From assembly GCF_001076885.1 (NCBI RefSeq), contig NZ_JVDT01000161.1, positions 1-64,000 on the forward strand: 64,000 nt of DNA, given 5' to 3'. Below the pieces are notes generated by a model. That model did no database searches and was not told the origin of the DNA. It was given only the letters and a program-made list of their open reading frames with translations. The stretch comes from Bacillus sp. 522_BSPC (GTDB lineage: Bacteria > Bacillota > Bacilli > Bacillales > Cytobacillaceae). Numbering within the stretch: the stretch's first letter is position 1; each line of letters starts with the position of its first letter. The position numbers were made by a program, and so were the translations under genes. Shown piece after piece: positions 25,971 to 34,763 of this stretch.

Positions 25971-26582
25971 ATGTCATGGTTTTTTCGAAGCACTATCTAT
26001 GTTGGTGGGCTTTTTATATTAGCATTTGGGGCTACGTTGACTATTAAGGCAAACCTAGGAGCAGGTCCTTGGGATGCACTCAATGTAGGACTATCTCATC
26101 TAGTGGGACTTACTATAGGAAGCTGGATTGTTATTGTAGGAATCGTCCTTATATTCGTTAATGCTTTTCTTTTACGCAAAAAGCCCAATTTATTATCACT
26201 TGCAACGGTATTTATTTTAGGTTTTTTTGTTGATTTCTGGATGGCACATCTCGTCAATCAGCTTCATTATTTTATATTTGCGAGCCAATTACTTTTACTT
26301 ATTACAGGATTAATTATTATTGGTTTAGGCATAGCTCTCTATTTACAATCGGAATTTCCATTAAATCCAATCGATCATTTTATGGTTACTATTCAAGAAA
26401 GATTTGGCGTAAATCTTATGACAGCCAAGTTAATTGGAGAAATACTTGCGTTATTGTTAGCCTTTTTAGTAAATGGCCCAATTGGACTTGGTACCCTCAT
26501 TATTGCTTTTGGACTCGGTCCTTCCATCCAATTTTTCCATCATTATTGCTCAAAATTAACAGGGAAATTTGTAGTGAAATAG
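25971..26582 (+). CDS. YczE/YyaS/YitT-family membrane protein
   Basis: A 203-residue membrane protein with five or six hydrophobic segments. The motif LTIKANLGAGPWDALNVGLS near the first loop is the signature of the YczE/YyaS group. Function is unknown; B. subtilis YczE is linked to lipopeptide production. I chose ATG 25971 because AGGAAGGAG lies about 11 bases upstream and the first membrane segment follows; upstream ATG codons at 25914-25944 have no ribosome binding site. Confidence 0.82.
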   Translation: MSWFFRSTIYVGGLFILAFGATLTIKANLGAGPWDALNVGLSHLVGLTIGSWIVIVGIVLIFVNAFLLRKKPNLLSLATVFILGFFVDFWMAHLVNQLHYFIFASQLLLLITGLIIIGLGIALYLQSEFPLNPIDHFMVTIQERFGVNLMTAKLIGEILALLLAFLVNGPIGLGTLIIAFGLGPSIQFFHHYCSKLTGKFVVK

Positions 26583-26622
26583 AAGTTAGAAAAAAAATAA
26601 TGTAATAATGGATAATCTAGGC

Positions 26623-26673
26623 GAACTCCGAAAAAAATAATCATAGTTATGGATGATTATTTGAAGGGAGTTC
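26623..26673 (+). promoter_or_regulatory. RBS-sequestering hairpin of yfkD
   Basis: GAACTCC (26623-26629) pairs with GGAGTTC (26667-26673), which contains the Shine-Dalgarno sequence of yfkD. An inner perfect 10-bp stem (AAATAATCAT, 26635-26644; ATGATTATTT, 26653-26662) closes it. Folding would hide the ribosome binding site. Confidence 0.6.
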
Positions 26674-26680
26674 ACTTGCT

Positions 26681-27505
26681 ATGTATAAGAAAATTATGAT
26701 TGTGCTTTTATCTTTTTTCTTAATGCTTCCAATGTTAACTTATGCGGAAAAAGCAAAAGAGAAAGAAAAAGAGGAAAGTCTATCGAAATCCAAAATTATT
26801 ACCATACCCAATTCTGTTATGAATATAACAAAGGAAAATACGTATCCTAATCCGACTCAGGATGTGCCTAAGCTACAGCCTAGTGAATTAACGCAAAAAC
26901 TTATTAATTCTTCTAAGGTGAAAATCGACAATCCAGATTTAATCCGGATGCTGAATGAGTCCACGGTGAATAGTACGCCATTTGCTCTCGGCTATAAAGC
27001 GATTGTATATTTAGGACAATGGCCCCTTAACTATGAATCAACAGAGACAGCACCGAATTGGGAGTATCAAAAAATAAATACTAATTTTTACGATAACCGT
27101 GGTGGCAAGTCCCCATATCAAATCCATTATGTACAAGAATCACAGAAAACAATAAGAGGTGGATTAACTGCCAAGGTGCCTAATGCGGAGCAAGTAAAGA
27201 AAATGATGCTTGTGAAAGCAACACAGAATTCAGGATTATCTCTTGCTTTTGAAACAGTAATTGGTACAGGGACTAAGAAGGATCAAGTTTATAATATTCC
27301 TCCTAAAAGACTGGGATATTTATATGGATATGCTCCTGCTGTCAATGAAAAAGGGAAAGTGACATATGGAGAAGTTTATATCATGCTTAAAGGAAGCAAG
27401 AAATCAATAGTCGTTAAGAATGTAACTTCTCAAGGAATTGGTGCATGGATTCCAGTACAGGATCATGTTTCCTTTGGATTTTTGGCGAGCGAAAGACCGA
27501 AATAA
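26681..27505 (+). CDS. yfkD: YfkD-family secreted protein
   Basis: A 274-residue protein with a clear signal peptide (MYKKIMIVLLSFFLMLPMLTYA, cut near 22). The mature part has no membrane segments and no known catalytic motif; it matches the YfkD family, conserved in Bacillus and of unknown function. It sits between the YczE-like gene and yfkAB. AAGGGAG is ten bases before the ATG and lies inside a hairpin (26623-26673), so translation may be regulated. Confidence 0.85.
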   Translation: MYKKIMIVLLSFFLMLPMLTYAEKAKEKEKEESLSKSKIITIPNSVMNITKENTYPNPTQDVPKLQPSELTQKLINSSKVKIDNPDLIRMLNESTVNSTPFALGYKAIVYLGQWPLNYESTETAPNWEYQKINTNFYDNRGGKSPYQIHYVQESQKTIRGGLTAKVPNAEQVKKMMLVKATQNSGLSLAFETVIGTGTKKDQVYNIPPKRLGYLYGYAPAVNEKGKVTYGEVYIMLKGSKKSIVVKNVTSQGIGAWIPVQDHVSFGFLASERPK

Positions 27506-27516
27506 ATAGGGAAAGA

Positions 27517-27549
27517 AAAGGCTGACTATTGGTTGTCAGTCTTTTTTTA
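27517..27549 (+). terminator. Terminator of yfkD
   Basis: GGCTGAC and GTCAGTC with a seven-base loop precede seven T. Confidence 0.8.
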
Positions 27550-27679
27550 TGGGGGGGGAGATTTTGGAATGAATGGTGGGGGGGAAGTAGTTTTGATGGA
27601 GGAAGAACGCCAAAAAAGCAACAGGAAGAGCAGAGAGTAGTTTTCAAAAAGCTGTTACATACTCAAAACTAATTAAAAA

Positions 27680-27706
27680 AGTGCCCATTCTTTCAAAAAT
27701 GAGCAC
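27680..27706 (-). terminator. Terminator of yfkAB
   Basis: On the minus strand GTGCTCATT pairs with AATGGGCAC and is followed by six T. Confidence 0.75.
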
Positions 27707-27715
27707 TGATTTCCT

Positions 27716-28837
27716 TTATCTACTAATTAATGCTTTTCTCGTAGTAAAATCAACATCTTGATAATAGCTATTTTTTACAAGTACGTTTGGACCGAGGCAT
27801 TTGACAGCAGGGCAATGGCAATTTAATGAGCTGGCTAAATCAGTAGACAGCCATTTTTGAAAAATATCCTCTAAATTATCTTGTTGGATATTTCCAAGTG
27901 CTGGCGTATCGCCGAAGTCTGTCACAATAACGTCGCCGGTAAAAATATTGACATTTAAGCGAGAACGACCGTCTGGATCATTGCGGACCGTTACATTTTT
28001 ACTGGAATAGAGGCGATTTAAGAGCTGTAAGTCTTCTTCCTTCTTGTTACAAGGATAAAATGGAAGTGTACCAAATAGCATCCACACATTTTCATCACGA
28101 ATATCTAAAAGATGGTTGATGCTGTCTCTAATTTCATTTAATGACAAAGTTTCTAGAGCAGAAGCAAAATCTGATGGGTACATTGGGTGAATCTCGTGCC
28201 TTTGACATTTCATTTCTTCGACAATTTGTCGGTGGATATGCTCTAAATATGGGAGGGTACGTTTATTAAGCATCGTCTCTGCCGAAACAACGACGCCTGC
28301 TTCTACTAATGCTCTACTGTTTGTAATAATGTTGTTAAATAGTTTACCTCTTTGCTCATACGTTGGCTTGCGTGCCATCATGGCAAATCCGCGTTCTGCA
28401 AATTCCTCTTCTGTTCCCCAGTTGTGGGAGATATGCAATACATCTAAGTAAGGAATTACAGGTTCATAACGATCAAGTCCTAGTGTTAGATTGGAATTCA
28501 ACTGTGTCTTTACGCCACGACTGTGTGCATATTTAAAAAGCGGCACGACATAATTTTCCACAGATTTTCTACTCATCATTGGTTCTCCGCCTGTAATACT
28601 AAGGGAACGCAAATGAGGAATTTCATCCAGTTTTTTCAGCAATAAATCAATTGGCAAGGCATTCGGATCTTTGGGCTGAAGCGTATAACCAACAGCGCAA
28701 TGTTCACAGCGCATATTACATAAGGTGGTTGTGGTGAATTCAATATTGGATAAAGTTAATTTTCCATGCTGCTCCATATCCATATAAGCTTCCCAAGGGT
28801 CAATGCTTGGAGTAATTATATTTTTTTCTGTAATCAT
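27716..28837 (-). CDS. yfkAB: Radical SAM protein YfkAB
   Basis: A 373-residue iron-sulfur enzyme, the same length as B. subtilis YfkAB. The S-adenosylmethionine cluster motif is CNMRCEHC (CxxxCxxC, near residue 38), followed by TGGEPM. The C-terminal part has further cysteines (NCHCPAVKCLGPN) that may hold a second cluster, as in the SPASM-like group. The substrate is unknown. ATG 28837 has AAAGGAG seven bases upstream; a longer in-frame start at 28909 lacks one. Confidence 0.92.
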   Translation of the reverse strand: MITEKNIITPSIDPWEAYMDMEQHGKLTLSNIEFTTTTLCNMRCEHCAVGYTLQPKDPNALPIDLLLKKLDEIPHLRSLSITGGEPMMSRKSVENYVVPLFKYAHSRGVKTQLNSNLTLGLDRYEPVIPYLDVLHISHNWGTEEEFAERGFAMMARKPTYEQRGKLFNNIITNSRALVEAGVVVSAETMLNKRTLPYLEHIHRQIVEEMKCQRHEIHPMYPSDFASALETLSLNEIRDSINHLLDIRDENVWMLFGTLPFYPCNKKEEDLQLLNRLYSSKNVTVRNDPDGRSRLNVNIFTGDVIVTDFGDTPALGNIQQDNLEDIFQKWLSTDLASSLNCHCPAVKCLGPNVLVKNSYYQDVDFTTRKALISR

Positions 28838-29007
28838 TTTAAGCTCCTTTAAAAAAATAGTTAAACTATATCTATGTGCAATTAAGGTATAGAATGCGAT
28901 TTTTATCATTATCTTGCCATCTGGCCCCTTGTCATTATTAAAGGAAAAATCCTATCTGTCAAATGTTTTTGTTTTAGGCCCTTTTTTCGTAAAGTTTGCT
29001 CCTATCG

Positions 29008-29080
29008 CCCTCAGCCGGAGTAGATTCACTTTCCGTGGGGTTCGTGTTGATTCCACTAGAGTCTACGTGTATTCCGGCTT
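29008..29080. repeat. GC-rich imperfect palindrome
   Basis: AGCCGGAGTAGA and TCTACGTGTATTCCGGCT form two stacked stems around a GC-rich loop in an otherwise AT-rich spacer (28838-29191). There is no gene. It looks like a dispersed intergenic repeat of Bacillaceae. Confidence 0.45.
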
Positions 29081-29191
29081 CTTTATTTTTCCTACTATTA
29101 AAAAAACAACAATTTTTTAGAAACATCCTTGTTTTAAATGCTGCTTGTAGGGGAAAAGAAACGAATAATGAGAAGAAGGGAGATGAATGAT

Positions 29192-29677
29192 ATGTCTAAT
29201 GCAACAAAGCAAGGAAATAAAATAGTAACAGGCTTAGTAATTGGAAGTGTCATTGGTGTCACGGTTTCTCTGATAGATCCAGCCACAAGAAGAAGAACAA
29301 TGCAGAGGGTAGAACATCTTAAGGACACAGGCACTCGTTTTGTTCAAAGCTATAAAGAAAATCCTGATGAGTTCAAGAGCAATTGTAAGGAAAGAATGAG
29401 TATTTCTGCTGATGCAATGAAGGATATTGCGACAGAGACCCAAGGATTGTACAAGCAGATTCAATCTACCTTAAAAGAACGATCAAAGGATTTAAAAGAG
29501 ATTTCAGATGATTTCAAACAGCTTTATTTTCAAACAATGAACCAGTATAAACGCATTACAAAGAAAATCATCACGACAAAAGATCAAATTATTGAATCAT
29601 CCGATTTAGAAGAAAAGCCACAGCTTCCTGCTACAGCAGATAAAGAAGTGATGAAAACAGACACAGTACTTTCATAA
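29192..29677 (+). CDS. YtxH-domain protein
   Basis: A 161-residue protein with a glycine-rich hydrophobic N-terminal segment (VTGLVIGSVIGVTVSLIDP) and a long coiled-coil-like helical region. It resembles the YfkI-like protein at 19146 in layout (even the LIDPATRRRT / LLDKHTRQ stretch), so the two are probably paralogues. A role in envelope stress is usual for YtxH proteins but not shown. ATG 29192 has AAGGGAG nine bases upstream; ATG 29183 touches it. Confidence 0.8.
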   Translation: MSNATKQGNKIVTGLVIGSVIGVTVSLIDPATRRRTMQRVEHLKDTGTRFVQSYKENPDEFKSNCKERMSISADAMKDIATETQGLYKQIQSTLKERSKDLKEISDDFKQLYFQTMNQYKRITKKIITTKDQIIESSDLEEKPQLPATADKEVMKTDTVLS

Positions 29678-29703
29678 GCAACATCAAATAGCGCATATAG
29701 GGA

Positions 29704-29742
29704 AAGGAGCATCTAGATTGTTTTGCTAGATGCTCCTTTTAG
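29704..29742 (+). terminator. Terminator
   Basis: AAGGAGCATCTAG and CTAGATGCTCCTT with an eight-base loop, then TTT. Confidence 0.9.
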
Positions 29743-29887
29743 TCGTTAGTTTAATTGCAGCAACTAGTAAAACAATGGAATAACGGTGTAGAAAGATAAC
29801 ACATGTGTAAAGCTATAATAAGGAAAGGTTGCCGAATGGGAGAAAATTCGATACGATTATTAGGTAGTTTTGAAAGGAGAGAATACA

Positions 29888-30073
29888 TTGGGTAGTTCTA
29901 TTACTGATAAAAATGAGCAAGTTACTTTTTTAAAGACAAGATTAAATATGTTTATGGATGTACTAGATGCGATTGATCCAGAAGAAGCAGAATTAGAAGA
30001 TATTGATCGTTTAATTGAAATGATAGACGAAATTGAATCGAAATGTAATGAATTTAGGCATAGAGATATGTAA
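29888..30073 (+). CDS. SE1561-family small protein
   Basis: A 61-residue acidic helical protein: QVTFLKTRLNMFMDVLDAIDPEEAELEDIDRLIEMID is the pattern of the SE1561 family of Bacilli, whose function is unknown. It starts at TTG 29888, with AAAGGAG nine bases upstream; an earlier TTG at 29870 overlaps that site. Alone, with its own terminator (GCTTGGATGAA/TTCATCCAAGC, 30082-30107). Confidence 0.8.
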   Translation: MGSSITDKNEQVTFLKTRLNMFMDVLDAIDPEEAELEDIDRLIEMIDEIESKCNEFRHRDM

Positions 30074-30081
30074 TAAAGAGC

Positions 30082-30112
30082 TGCTTGGATGAAAAATTCA
30101 TCCAAGCATTTT
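30082..30112 (+). terminator. Terminator of the SE1561-family gene
   Basis: GCTTGGATGAA and TTCATCCAAGC flank AAA; T-rich tail. Confidence 0.85.
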
Positions 30113-30136
30113 TAATAGAGATTTTTGGAATATTTA

Positions 30137-30185
30137 TGTAAACGATTGCAAATTACTTCTCTATTGCAGGAGAGAAGAGTATAAT
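30137..30185 (+). promoter_or_regulatory. Fumarase promoter with cre-like site
   Basis: TGTAAACGATTGCA at 30137-30150 fits the CcpA site TGWAANCGNTNWCA at all but one position. TTCTCT (30157-30162) and TATAAT (30180-30185) are 17 bases apart. CTTCTCT and AGAGAAG form a dyad over the -35 and spacer. Confidence 0.45.
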
Positions 30186-30262
30186 TTTTTATAGGGAGTT
30201 ATTTGAATGCAATAATAAAATTTGCAAGGATTCCTTGCGCTTTTCAAATGAGGGGGAGAAGC

Positions 30263-31804
30263 ATGTATTTTGAAAATCTGAAGAAGAGCATTTACGATTT
30301 AATTGTAGAAACATCGACCAATCTTCCAAAAGATGTGCGACGGGCGATTGCAAAAGCTACAGCGTCAGAAAATGCTGGAACACGTTCTGCGATGAGCTTA
30401 GCAACAATTACGCAAAATATTGGTATGGCAGATAAGGAAGTCTCACCTATATGCCAAGATACAGGGTTGCCAACTTTTAAAATTAAGACACCAATTGATG
30501 TCAATCAGCTGGAAATAAAAGCAGCTATATACGAAAGCATGGAGCTTGCCACAAAAAATGGTAAGCTTAGACCGAATTCTGTTGATTCTCTTACAGGGGA
30601 GAACAGTGGAAATAATTTAGGGGCAGGTACACCTGTCATTAAGTTTGAACAATGGGAAAAGGATTATATCGATATTCGTTTAATTTTAAAAGGTGGCGGC
30701 TGTGAAAATAAAAATATTCAATACAGTCTTCCTAGTGAATTAGAAGGTTTAGGTAGAGCTGGACGCGATTTAGACGGAATCCGTAAATGTATTCTACATT
30801 CTATTTATCAGGCACAAGGGCAAGGATGCAGTGCTGGTTTCATTGGTGTGGGAATTGGTGGAGACCGCTCTGCTGGCTATGATTTAGCGAAGGAACAGCT
30901 TTTTCGCTCAGTAGATGATACAAACGATATTCCAGAATTAGCAGAACTTGAAGACTATATAATGGAAAATGCCAATAAATTAGGGATAGGTACAATGGGA
31001 TTTGGCGGGGAAACAACACTTTTAGGCTGTAAAATTGGTGTGATGAACCGGATTCCTGCAAGTTTCTTTGTATCTGTTGCTTATAATTGCTGGGCATTCC
31101 GCAGATTAGCGATTTCTGTAAGTCCTGATACAGGTGAAATCAAGGAATGGCAATACCAAGAAGGGGATAAAATTAACTTTAAGGCAGAAGCTGATGAGCA
31201 GGATGAAGCAGCTGCTACAGAGGAAGTTATTACACTCCAGGCACCAATCAGTGAAGAGGCTATCCGTCAATTGAAAGTTGGAGACGTAGTTGAAATTACG
31301 GGCATGATGTATACAGGCAGAGATGCTATTCATAAGTATTTAAGTACAAATGATGCGCCAATTGATTTAAATGGGCAAATTATATACCATTGTGGACCAG
31401 TAATGCTAAAAGATAAGGATGGAAATTGGCAGGTTAAAGCAGCTGGACCGACAACGAGTATTCGAGAAGAGCCTTATCAAGGGGACATCATGAAAAAATT
31501 TGGCATACGAGCCGTTATCGGAAAAGGCGGTATGGGGGCAAAAACATTAAAGGCGTTAGAAGAACATGGCGGCGTCTATTTAAATGCCATTGGAGGAGCG
31601 GCTCAATACTATGCAGATTGCATCAAGTCAGTAGAAGGGGTAGATCTTATGCAATTTGGCATACCAGAAGCAATGTGGCATTTAAAGGTAGAAGGATTTA
31701 AAGCCGTAGTTACTATGGATGCCCATGGCAATTCACTGCATAAAGATATTGAAATGTCTTCCTTAGAAAAATTAGCACAATTTAAAGAGCGTGTATATAA
31801 ATAA
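30263..31804 (+). CDS. fumA: Fumarate hydratase, class I (iron-sulfur)
   Basis: Converts fumarate and malate in the TCA cycle with a labile [4Fe-4S] cluster. The protein is 513 residues, with the alpha and beta halves fused. Cluster cysteines are expected in SPICQDTG (near 60), KGGGCENKN and LGCKIG; all are present. The beta half has GPTTSIREEPYQ and GKGGMGAKT. ATG 30263 follows AGGGGGAGAA; an upstream in-frame start at 30203 has no ribosome binding site. B. subtilis itself uses the iron-free class II enzyme, so presence of class I is a difference. Confidence 0.93.
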   Translation: MYFENLKKSIYDLIVETSTNLPKDVRRAIAKATASENAGTRSAMSLATITQNIGMADKEVSPICQDTGLPTFKIKTPIDVNQLEIKAAIYESMELATKNGKLRPNSVDSLTGENSGNNLGAGTPVIKFEQWEKDYIDIRLILKGGGCENKNIQYSLPSELEGLGRAGRDLDGIRKCILHSIYQAQGQGCSAGFIGVGIGGDRSAGYDLAKEQLFRSVDDTNDIPELAELEDYIMENANKLGIGTMGFGGETTLLGCKIGVMNRIPASFFVSVAYNCWAFRRLAISVSPDTGEIKEWQYQEGDKINFKAEADEQDEAAATEEVITLQAPISEEAIRQLKVGDVVEITGMMYTGRDAIHKYLSTNDAPIDLNGQIIYHCGPVMLKDKDGNWQVKAAGPTTSIREEPYQGDIMKKFGIRAVIGKGGMGAKTLKALEEHGGVYLNAIGGAAQYYADCIKSVEGVDLMQFGIPEAMWHLKVEGFKAVVTMDAHGNSLHKDIEMSSLEKLAQFKERVYK

Positions 31805-31809
31805 ATTTT

Positions 31810-31843
31810 GAGAAAAACGGCTGTATATTAGCTGTTTTTTCTC
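31810..31843 (+). terminator. Terminator of fumA
   Basis: GAGAAAAACGGCT and AGCTGTTTTTTCTC form an imperfect stem with a T-run in the arm. Confidence 0.75.
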
Positions 31844-31932
31844 TACCATTTCGTTGTTTTTTATTACCAAGAATGAATTCCTCCAGCCTACAGAAAATAA
31901 CAAAAGGAATGTAAGGCAAAGGAGGAATTTCA

Positions 31933-32730
31933 TTGAAATTGGCCATCAAAACGTTTATTTTCTTTTCTGCTCTTTGTTTCATGTCACTTCCTGTTTTAGC
32001 GAATGTATCCAATAAACCGCTAAGCTGGGGATTTAAAAAAGGGGTAAATGAGCAGCCGGCAGAAGCGGGAAAAGAATTAGATGAATTACTTGAAAAATAT
32101 GGTGCTTACTATAAAGATACAAGCGAAAAGAAGGTACTTTACTTAACCTTTGATAATGGTTATGAAAATGGTTATACAGGTAAGATACTAGATATATTAA
32201 AAAAGGAAAAAGTGCCAGCAACCTTTTTTGTAACAGGTCATTATTTGAAAAGTGCTCCTGATCTTGTAAAAAGAATGGCAGCAGAAGGACATATTATTGG
32301 CAACCATTCTTACCATCACCCAGATTTTACACAAGTAAGTGATGAAAAGCTAAAACAGGAGCTTGAATCAGTGGTAACAGAGACAGAGGCACTAACAGGG
32401 AAAAAAGGGATGACCTATTTACGACCTCCCCGTGGGATTTTTAGTGAGAGAACATTAAAGCTTGCGAAAGAACTTGGCTACACGCAAGTATTCTGGTCCC
32501 TTGCTTTTGTGGATTGGAAGACAGATCAGCAAAAAGGCTGGCAATATAGCTATGATAATATTATGAAACAAGTTCATCCGGGCTGTATTTTATTGCTTCA
32601 TACTGTCTCGAAAGATAATGCAGATGCATTGGAACAAGCAATTAAGGACTTGAAAAAAAGAGGCTATACGTTTAAAAGCTTAGATGATTTAACAATGAAA
32701 AGAGAAATGGATGAAGGAATATTCCATTAA
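31933..32730 (+). CDS. pdaA: Peptidoglycan N-acetylmuramic acid deacetylase, spore cortex
   Basis: Secreted enzyme that deacetylates muramic acid during synthesis of the muramic delta-lactam of the spore cortex; spores lacking it cannot germinate. Signal peptide at residues 1-23. NodB-domain motifs: LTFDNGYENG near 70 (with Asn in place of the second Asp of the usual TFDDG, as in B. subtilis PdaA), HSYHHPDF near 123 (metal histidines), and LRPPRG near 163. It starts at TTG with AAAGGAGG seven bases upstream. 265 residues, normal length. Confidence 0.95.
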   Translation: MKLAIKTFIFFSALCFMSLPVLANVSNKPLSWGFKKGVNEQPAEAGKELDELLEKYGAYYKDTSEKKVLYLTFDNGYENGYTGKILDILKKEKVPATFFVTGHYLKSAPDLVKRMAAEGHIIGNHSYHHPDFTQVSDEKLKQELESVVTETEALTGKKGMTYLRPPRGIFSERTLKLAKELGYTQVFWSLAFVDWKTDQQKGWQYSYDNIMKQVHPGCILLLHTVSKDNADALEQAIKDLKKRGYTFKSLDDLTMKREMDEGIFH

Positions 32731-32743
32731 ATAGTGTTTCCCC

Positions 32744-32777
32744 GCCCGAATAGAGCTCCCCTCCATTTGGGCTTTTC
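32744..32777 (+). terminator. Terminator of pdaA
   Basis: GCCCGAATAGAG and CTCCATTTGGGC with a five-base loop, then TTTT. Confidence 0.8.
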
Positions 32778-32839
32778 AATGGATTTGTACACCTCTAATT
32801 ATGCTATAATAAAAGTAAAATGAGAACAGGTGATGCTAT

Positions 32840-33706
32840 TTGCATACAATTAACATTCCAGGACCATATAATTTTGATTTGGTATTAAGTCGGCTAGCAT
32901 TGGACCCATTGCATGTCCTGAACAAGGAAGAAAGATGGGTCAAAGTACCAATTCGTATACATAAAAAACCGATTGTAGTGAAAGTACAAGCAACTGGAAC
33001 AACGGATAACCCAACCTTTCTGGTAGAGCTTGATGAGGTGGACACATCCATACATGAGCTCATTAAGAGAGAAATCTGTAGAATTTTCAGATGGGATGTA
33101 TCCTTGCAAGCCATTCATGAACATTTTCAAAAAACAAATTTAAAGCAAATTTTTGAAGAGCATTATGGCACGCCAATTGTGTTGGATTTTCACCCATATA
33201 ATAGTCTTGTGAAATGTATCATTCATCAACAGCTGAACCTTAAATTCGCATTTACTTTAACACAAAGATTTGTTACTACTTTTGGGATTGAAAAAAATGG
33301 TGTTTGGTTTTATCCATTGCCTGAAACGGTAGCAAGATTGACCGTGGAAGAATTGCGAGCCCTTTCATTTAGTACGAGAAAAGCAGAGTATATTATAGAT
33401 CTATCAAAAGAAATTCAGAAAGGTAATTTACATATAGACAGCCTATATGAAAAGTCGGATGAAGAAATTATGGCAGAACTCCTACGTTATCGGGGTATTG
33501 GTCAATGGACAATTCAGAATGTATTGCTATTTGGTTTAGGGAGAAATAATCTTTTTCCCCTAGCAGATATCGGTATTCAAAATGCCATCAAGAAACTCTT
33601 AAAATTAGAACAAAAACCAACAAAAGAGGAAATGGAGGCAATGCTTCCAAAATGGCATCCATATTTAAGCTATGCTTCCCTTTATTTGTGGAGAAGTATT
33701 GAATAG
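32840..33706 (+). CDS. yfjP: DNA-3-methyladenine glycosylase II (HhH-GPD)
   Basis: Base-excision repair enzyme removing alkylated purines. The 288-residue protein has the AlkA-type N-terminal domain, then the helix-hairpin-helix LLRYRGIGQWTIQNVLLF near residue 214-231 with the catalytic aspartate in LADIG near 242. B. subtilis YfjP lies in the same neighbourhood. The start is TTG 32840 with AGGTGA upstream; no better ATG exists near it. Confidence 0.9.
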   Translation: MHTINIPGPYNFDLVLSRLALDPLHVLNKEERWVKVPIRIHKKPIVVKVQATGTTDNPTFLVELDEVDTSIHELIKREICRIFRWDVSLQAIHEHFQKTNLKQIFEEHYGTPIVLDFHPYNSLVKCIIHQQLNLKFAFTLTQRFVTTFGIEKNGVWFYPLPETVARLTVEELRALSFSTRKAEYIIDLSKEIQKGNLHIDSLYEKSDEEIMAELLRYRGIGQWTIQNVLLFGLGRNNLFPLADIGIQNAIKKLLKLEQKPTKEEMEAMLPKWHPYLSYASLYLWRSIE

Positions 33707-33803
33707 GGAGTGAATTTCCTTTAGTCGTTTAATAATAGTAATTATGGTAAAATATAAGCTAAATAAGCTGATTATTTAAATAGTTTGAAACGAGGAAAGT
33801 AAA

Positions 33804-34676
33804 TTGCAGAAGAAAACACAGAAAAAACAAAAGAAGCTTCTTATGGCTTCACGAGCACTATTAGTGATAATTGGTGGAATTATCACAGGGTATGGACTAG
33901 AAGCAGTCCTTATTCCAAATGCAGTCTCTGATGGAGGAGTTACAGGTTTAAGTATCGTTGGTTCTCAGTTAACTGGATTTCCCCTCGGGATTTTAATTGG
34001 AATATTAAATATTCCCTTTATATTTTTAGGATATAAACAGATAGGGAAAAGTTTTGCTGTATATTCCGTTATCGGCATACTATCTTTAGCTGTCAGTACA
34101 AGTTTAATGCATCATGTTCCAACAATAATTGAAGGAGATACCCTTCTGATAACGGTTGTTGGTGGGATTATCATCGGTTTTGGAATGGGTTTAGCCTTAC
34201 GTAACGGTGGGGCATTAGATGGAATTGATATGTTAGCTGTATTGCTTTCAAGAAAATTACCATTTGGAACAAGTGATTTAATCTTATTTTTAAATATGTT
34301 TGTTTTTATTTTCGTGTCTACGGTATTTGGCCTCCAAGGAGCTATTTTATCCGCTATCGCATACTTCATTGCCTCTAAAGTAATCCATATTGTAGAAGAA
34401 GGTTTAAGTGGATCAAAGACATTTAAAATTATTACAGAAGAGCCGGAAATAATGGTAGAAACGATTCGTGATCGCTTAGGACGTAGTGCTACCTATACGC
34501 TTGCGGAAGGCGGATATTCTAACGAACAATTTAAAGAAATCACCTGTGTAGTCAGCCGCATGGAAGAAAGAAAAATGAAGGAAATAATACATGAATTAGA
34601 TCCTAAAGCGTTTGTCGCTATTTACGATGTTTCAGAAGTAAAGGGCGGAAACTTTAAAAAACGGGATATTCATTAA
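33804..34676 (+). CDS. YitT-family membrane protein with DUF2179 domain
   Basis: A 290-residue membrane protein: about five segments in the first 200 residues (with the GLEAVLIPNAVSDGGVTGLS signature after the first), then a cytoplasmic DUF2179 domain (~80 residues, FKIITEEPEIMVETIRDRLGR). The function is unknown; the family has several paralogues in each Bacillus. It starts at TTG with GAGGAAAG upstream. Confidence 0.88.
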   Translation: MQKKTQKKQKKLLMASRALLVIIGGIITGYGLEAVLIPNAVSDGGVTGLSIVGSQLTGFPLGILIGILNIPFIFLGYKQIGKSFAVYSVIGILSLAVSTSLMHHVPTIIEGDTLLITVVGGIIIGFGMGLALRNGGALDGIDMLAVLLSRKLPFGTSDLILFLNMFVFIFVSTVFGLQGAILSAIAYFIASKVIHIVEEGLSGSKTFKIITEEPEIMVETIRDRLGRSATYTLAEGGYSNEQFKEITCVVSRMEERKMKEIIHELDPKAFVAIYDVSEVKGGNFKKRDIH

Positions 34677-34680
34677 TAGA

Positions 34681-34722
34681 AAAGGAAAGCTAGTTGTGAA
34701 AAAAACTCGGCTTTCCTTTTTT
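34681..34722. terminator. Terminator shared by the YitT gene and hmp
   Basis: AAAGGAAAGC and GCTTTCCTTT flank 19 bases; T-runs on both strands. Confidence 0.8.
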
Positions 34723-34763
34723 GCGTTTTTAATTAAAACACATTCGCTTTTATATGAACTAGC

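Noticed and set aside
29138-29191. Longer N-terminus of the YtxH-domain protein from 29138
   Set aside because: The upstream in-frame ATG codons have no ribosome binding site, while ATG 29192 has one at the right distance.
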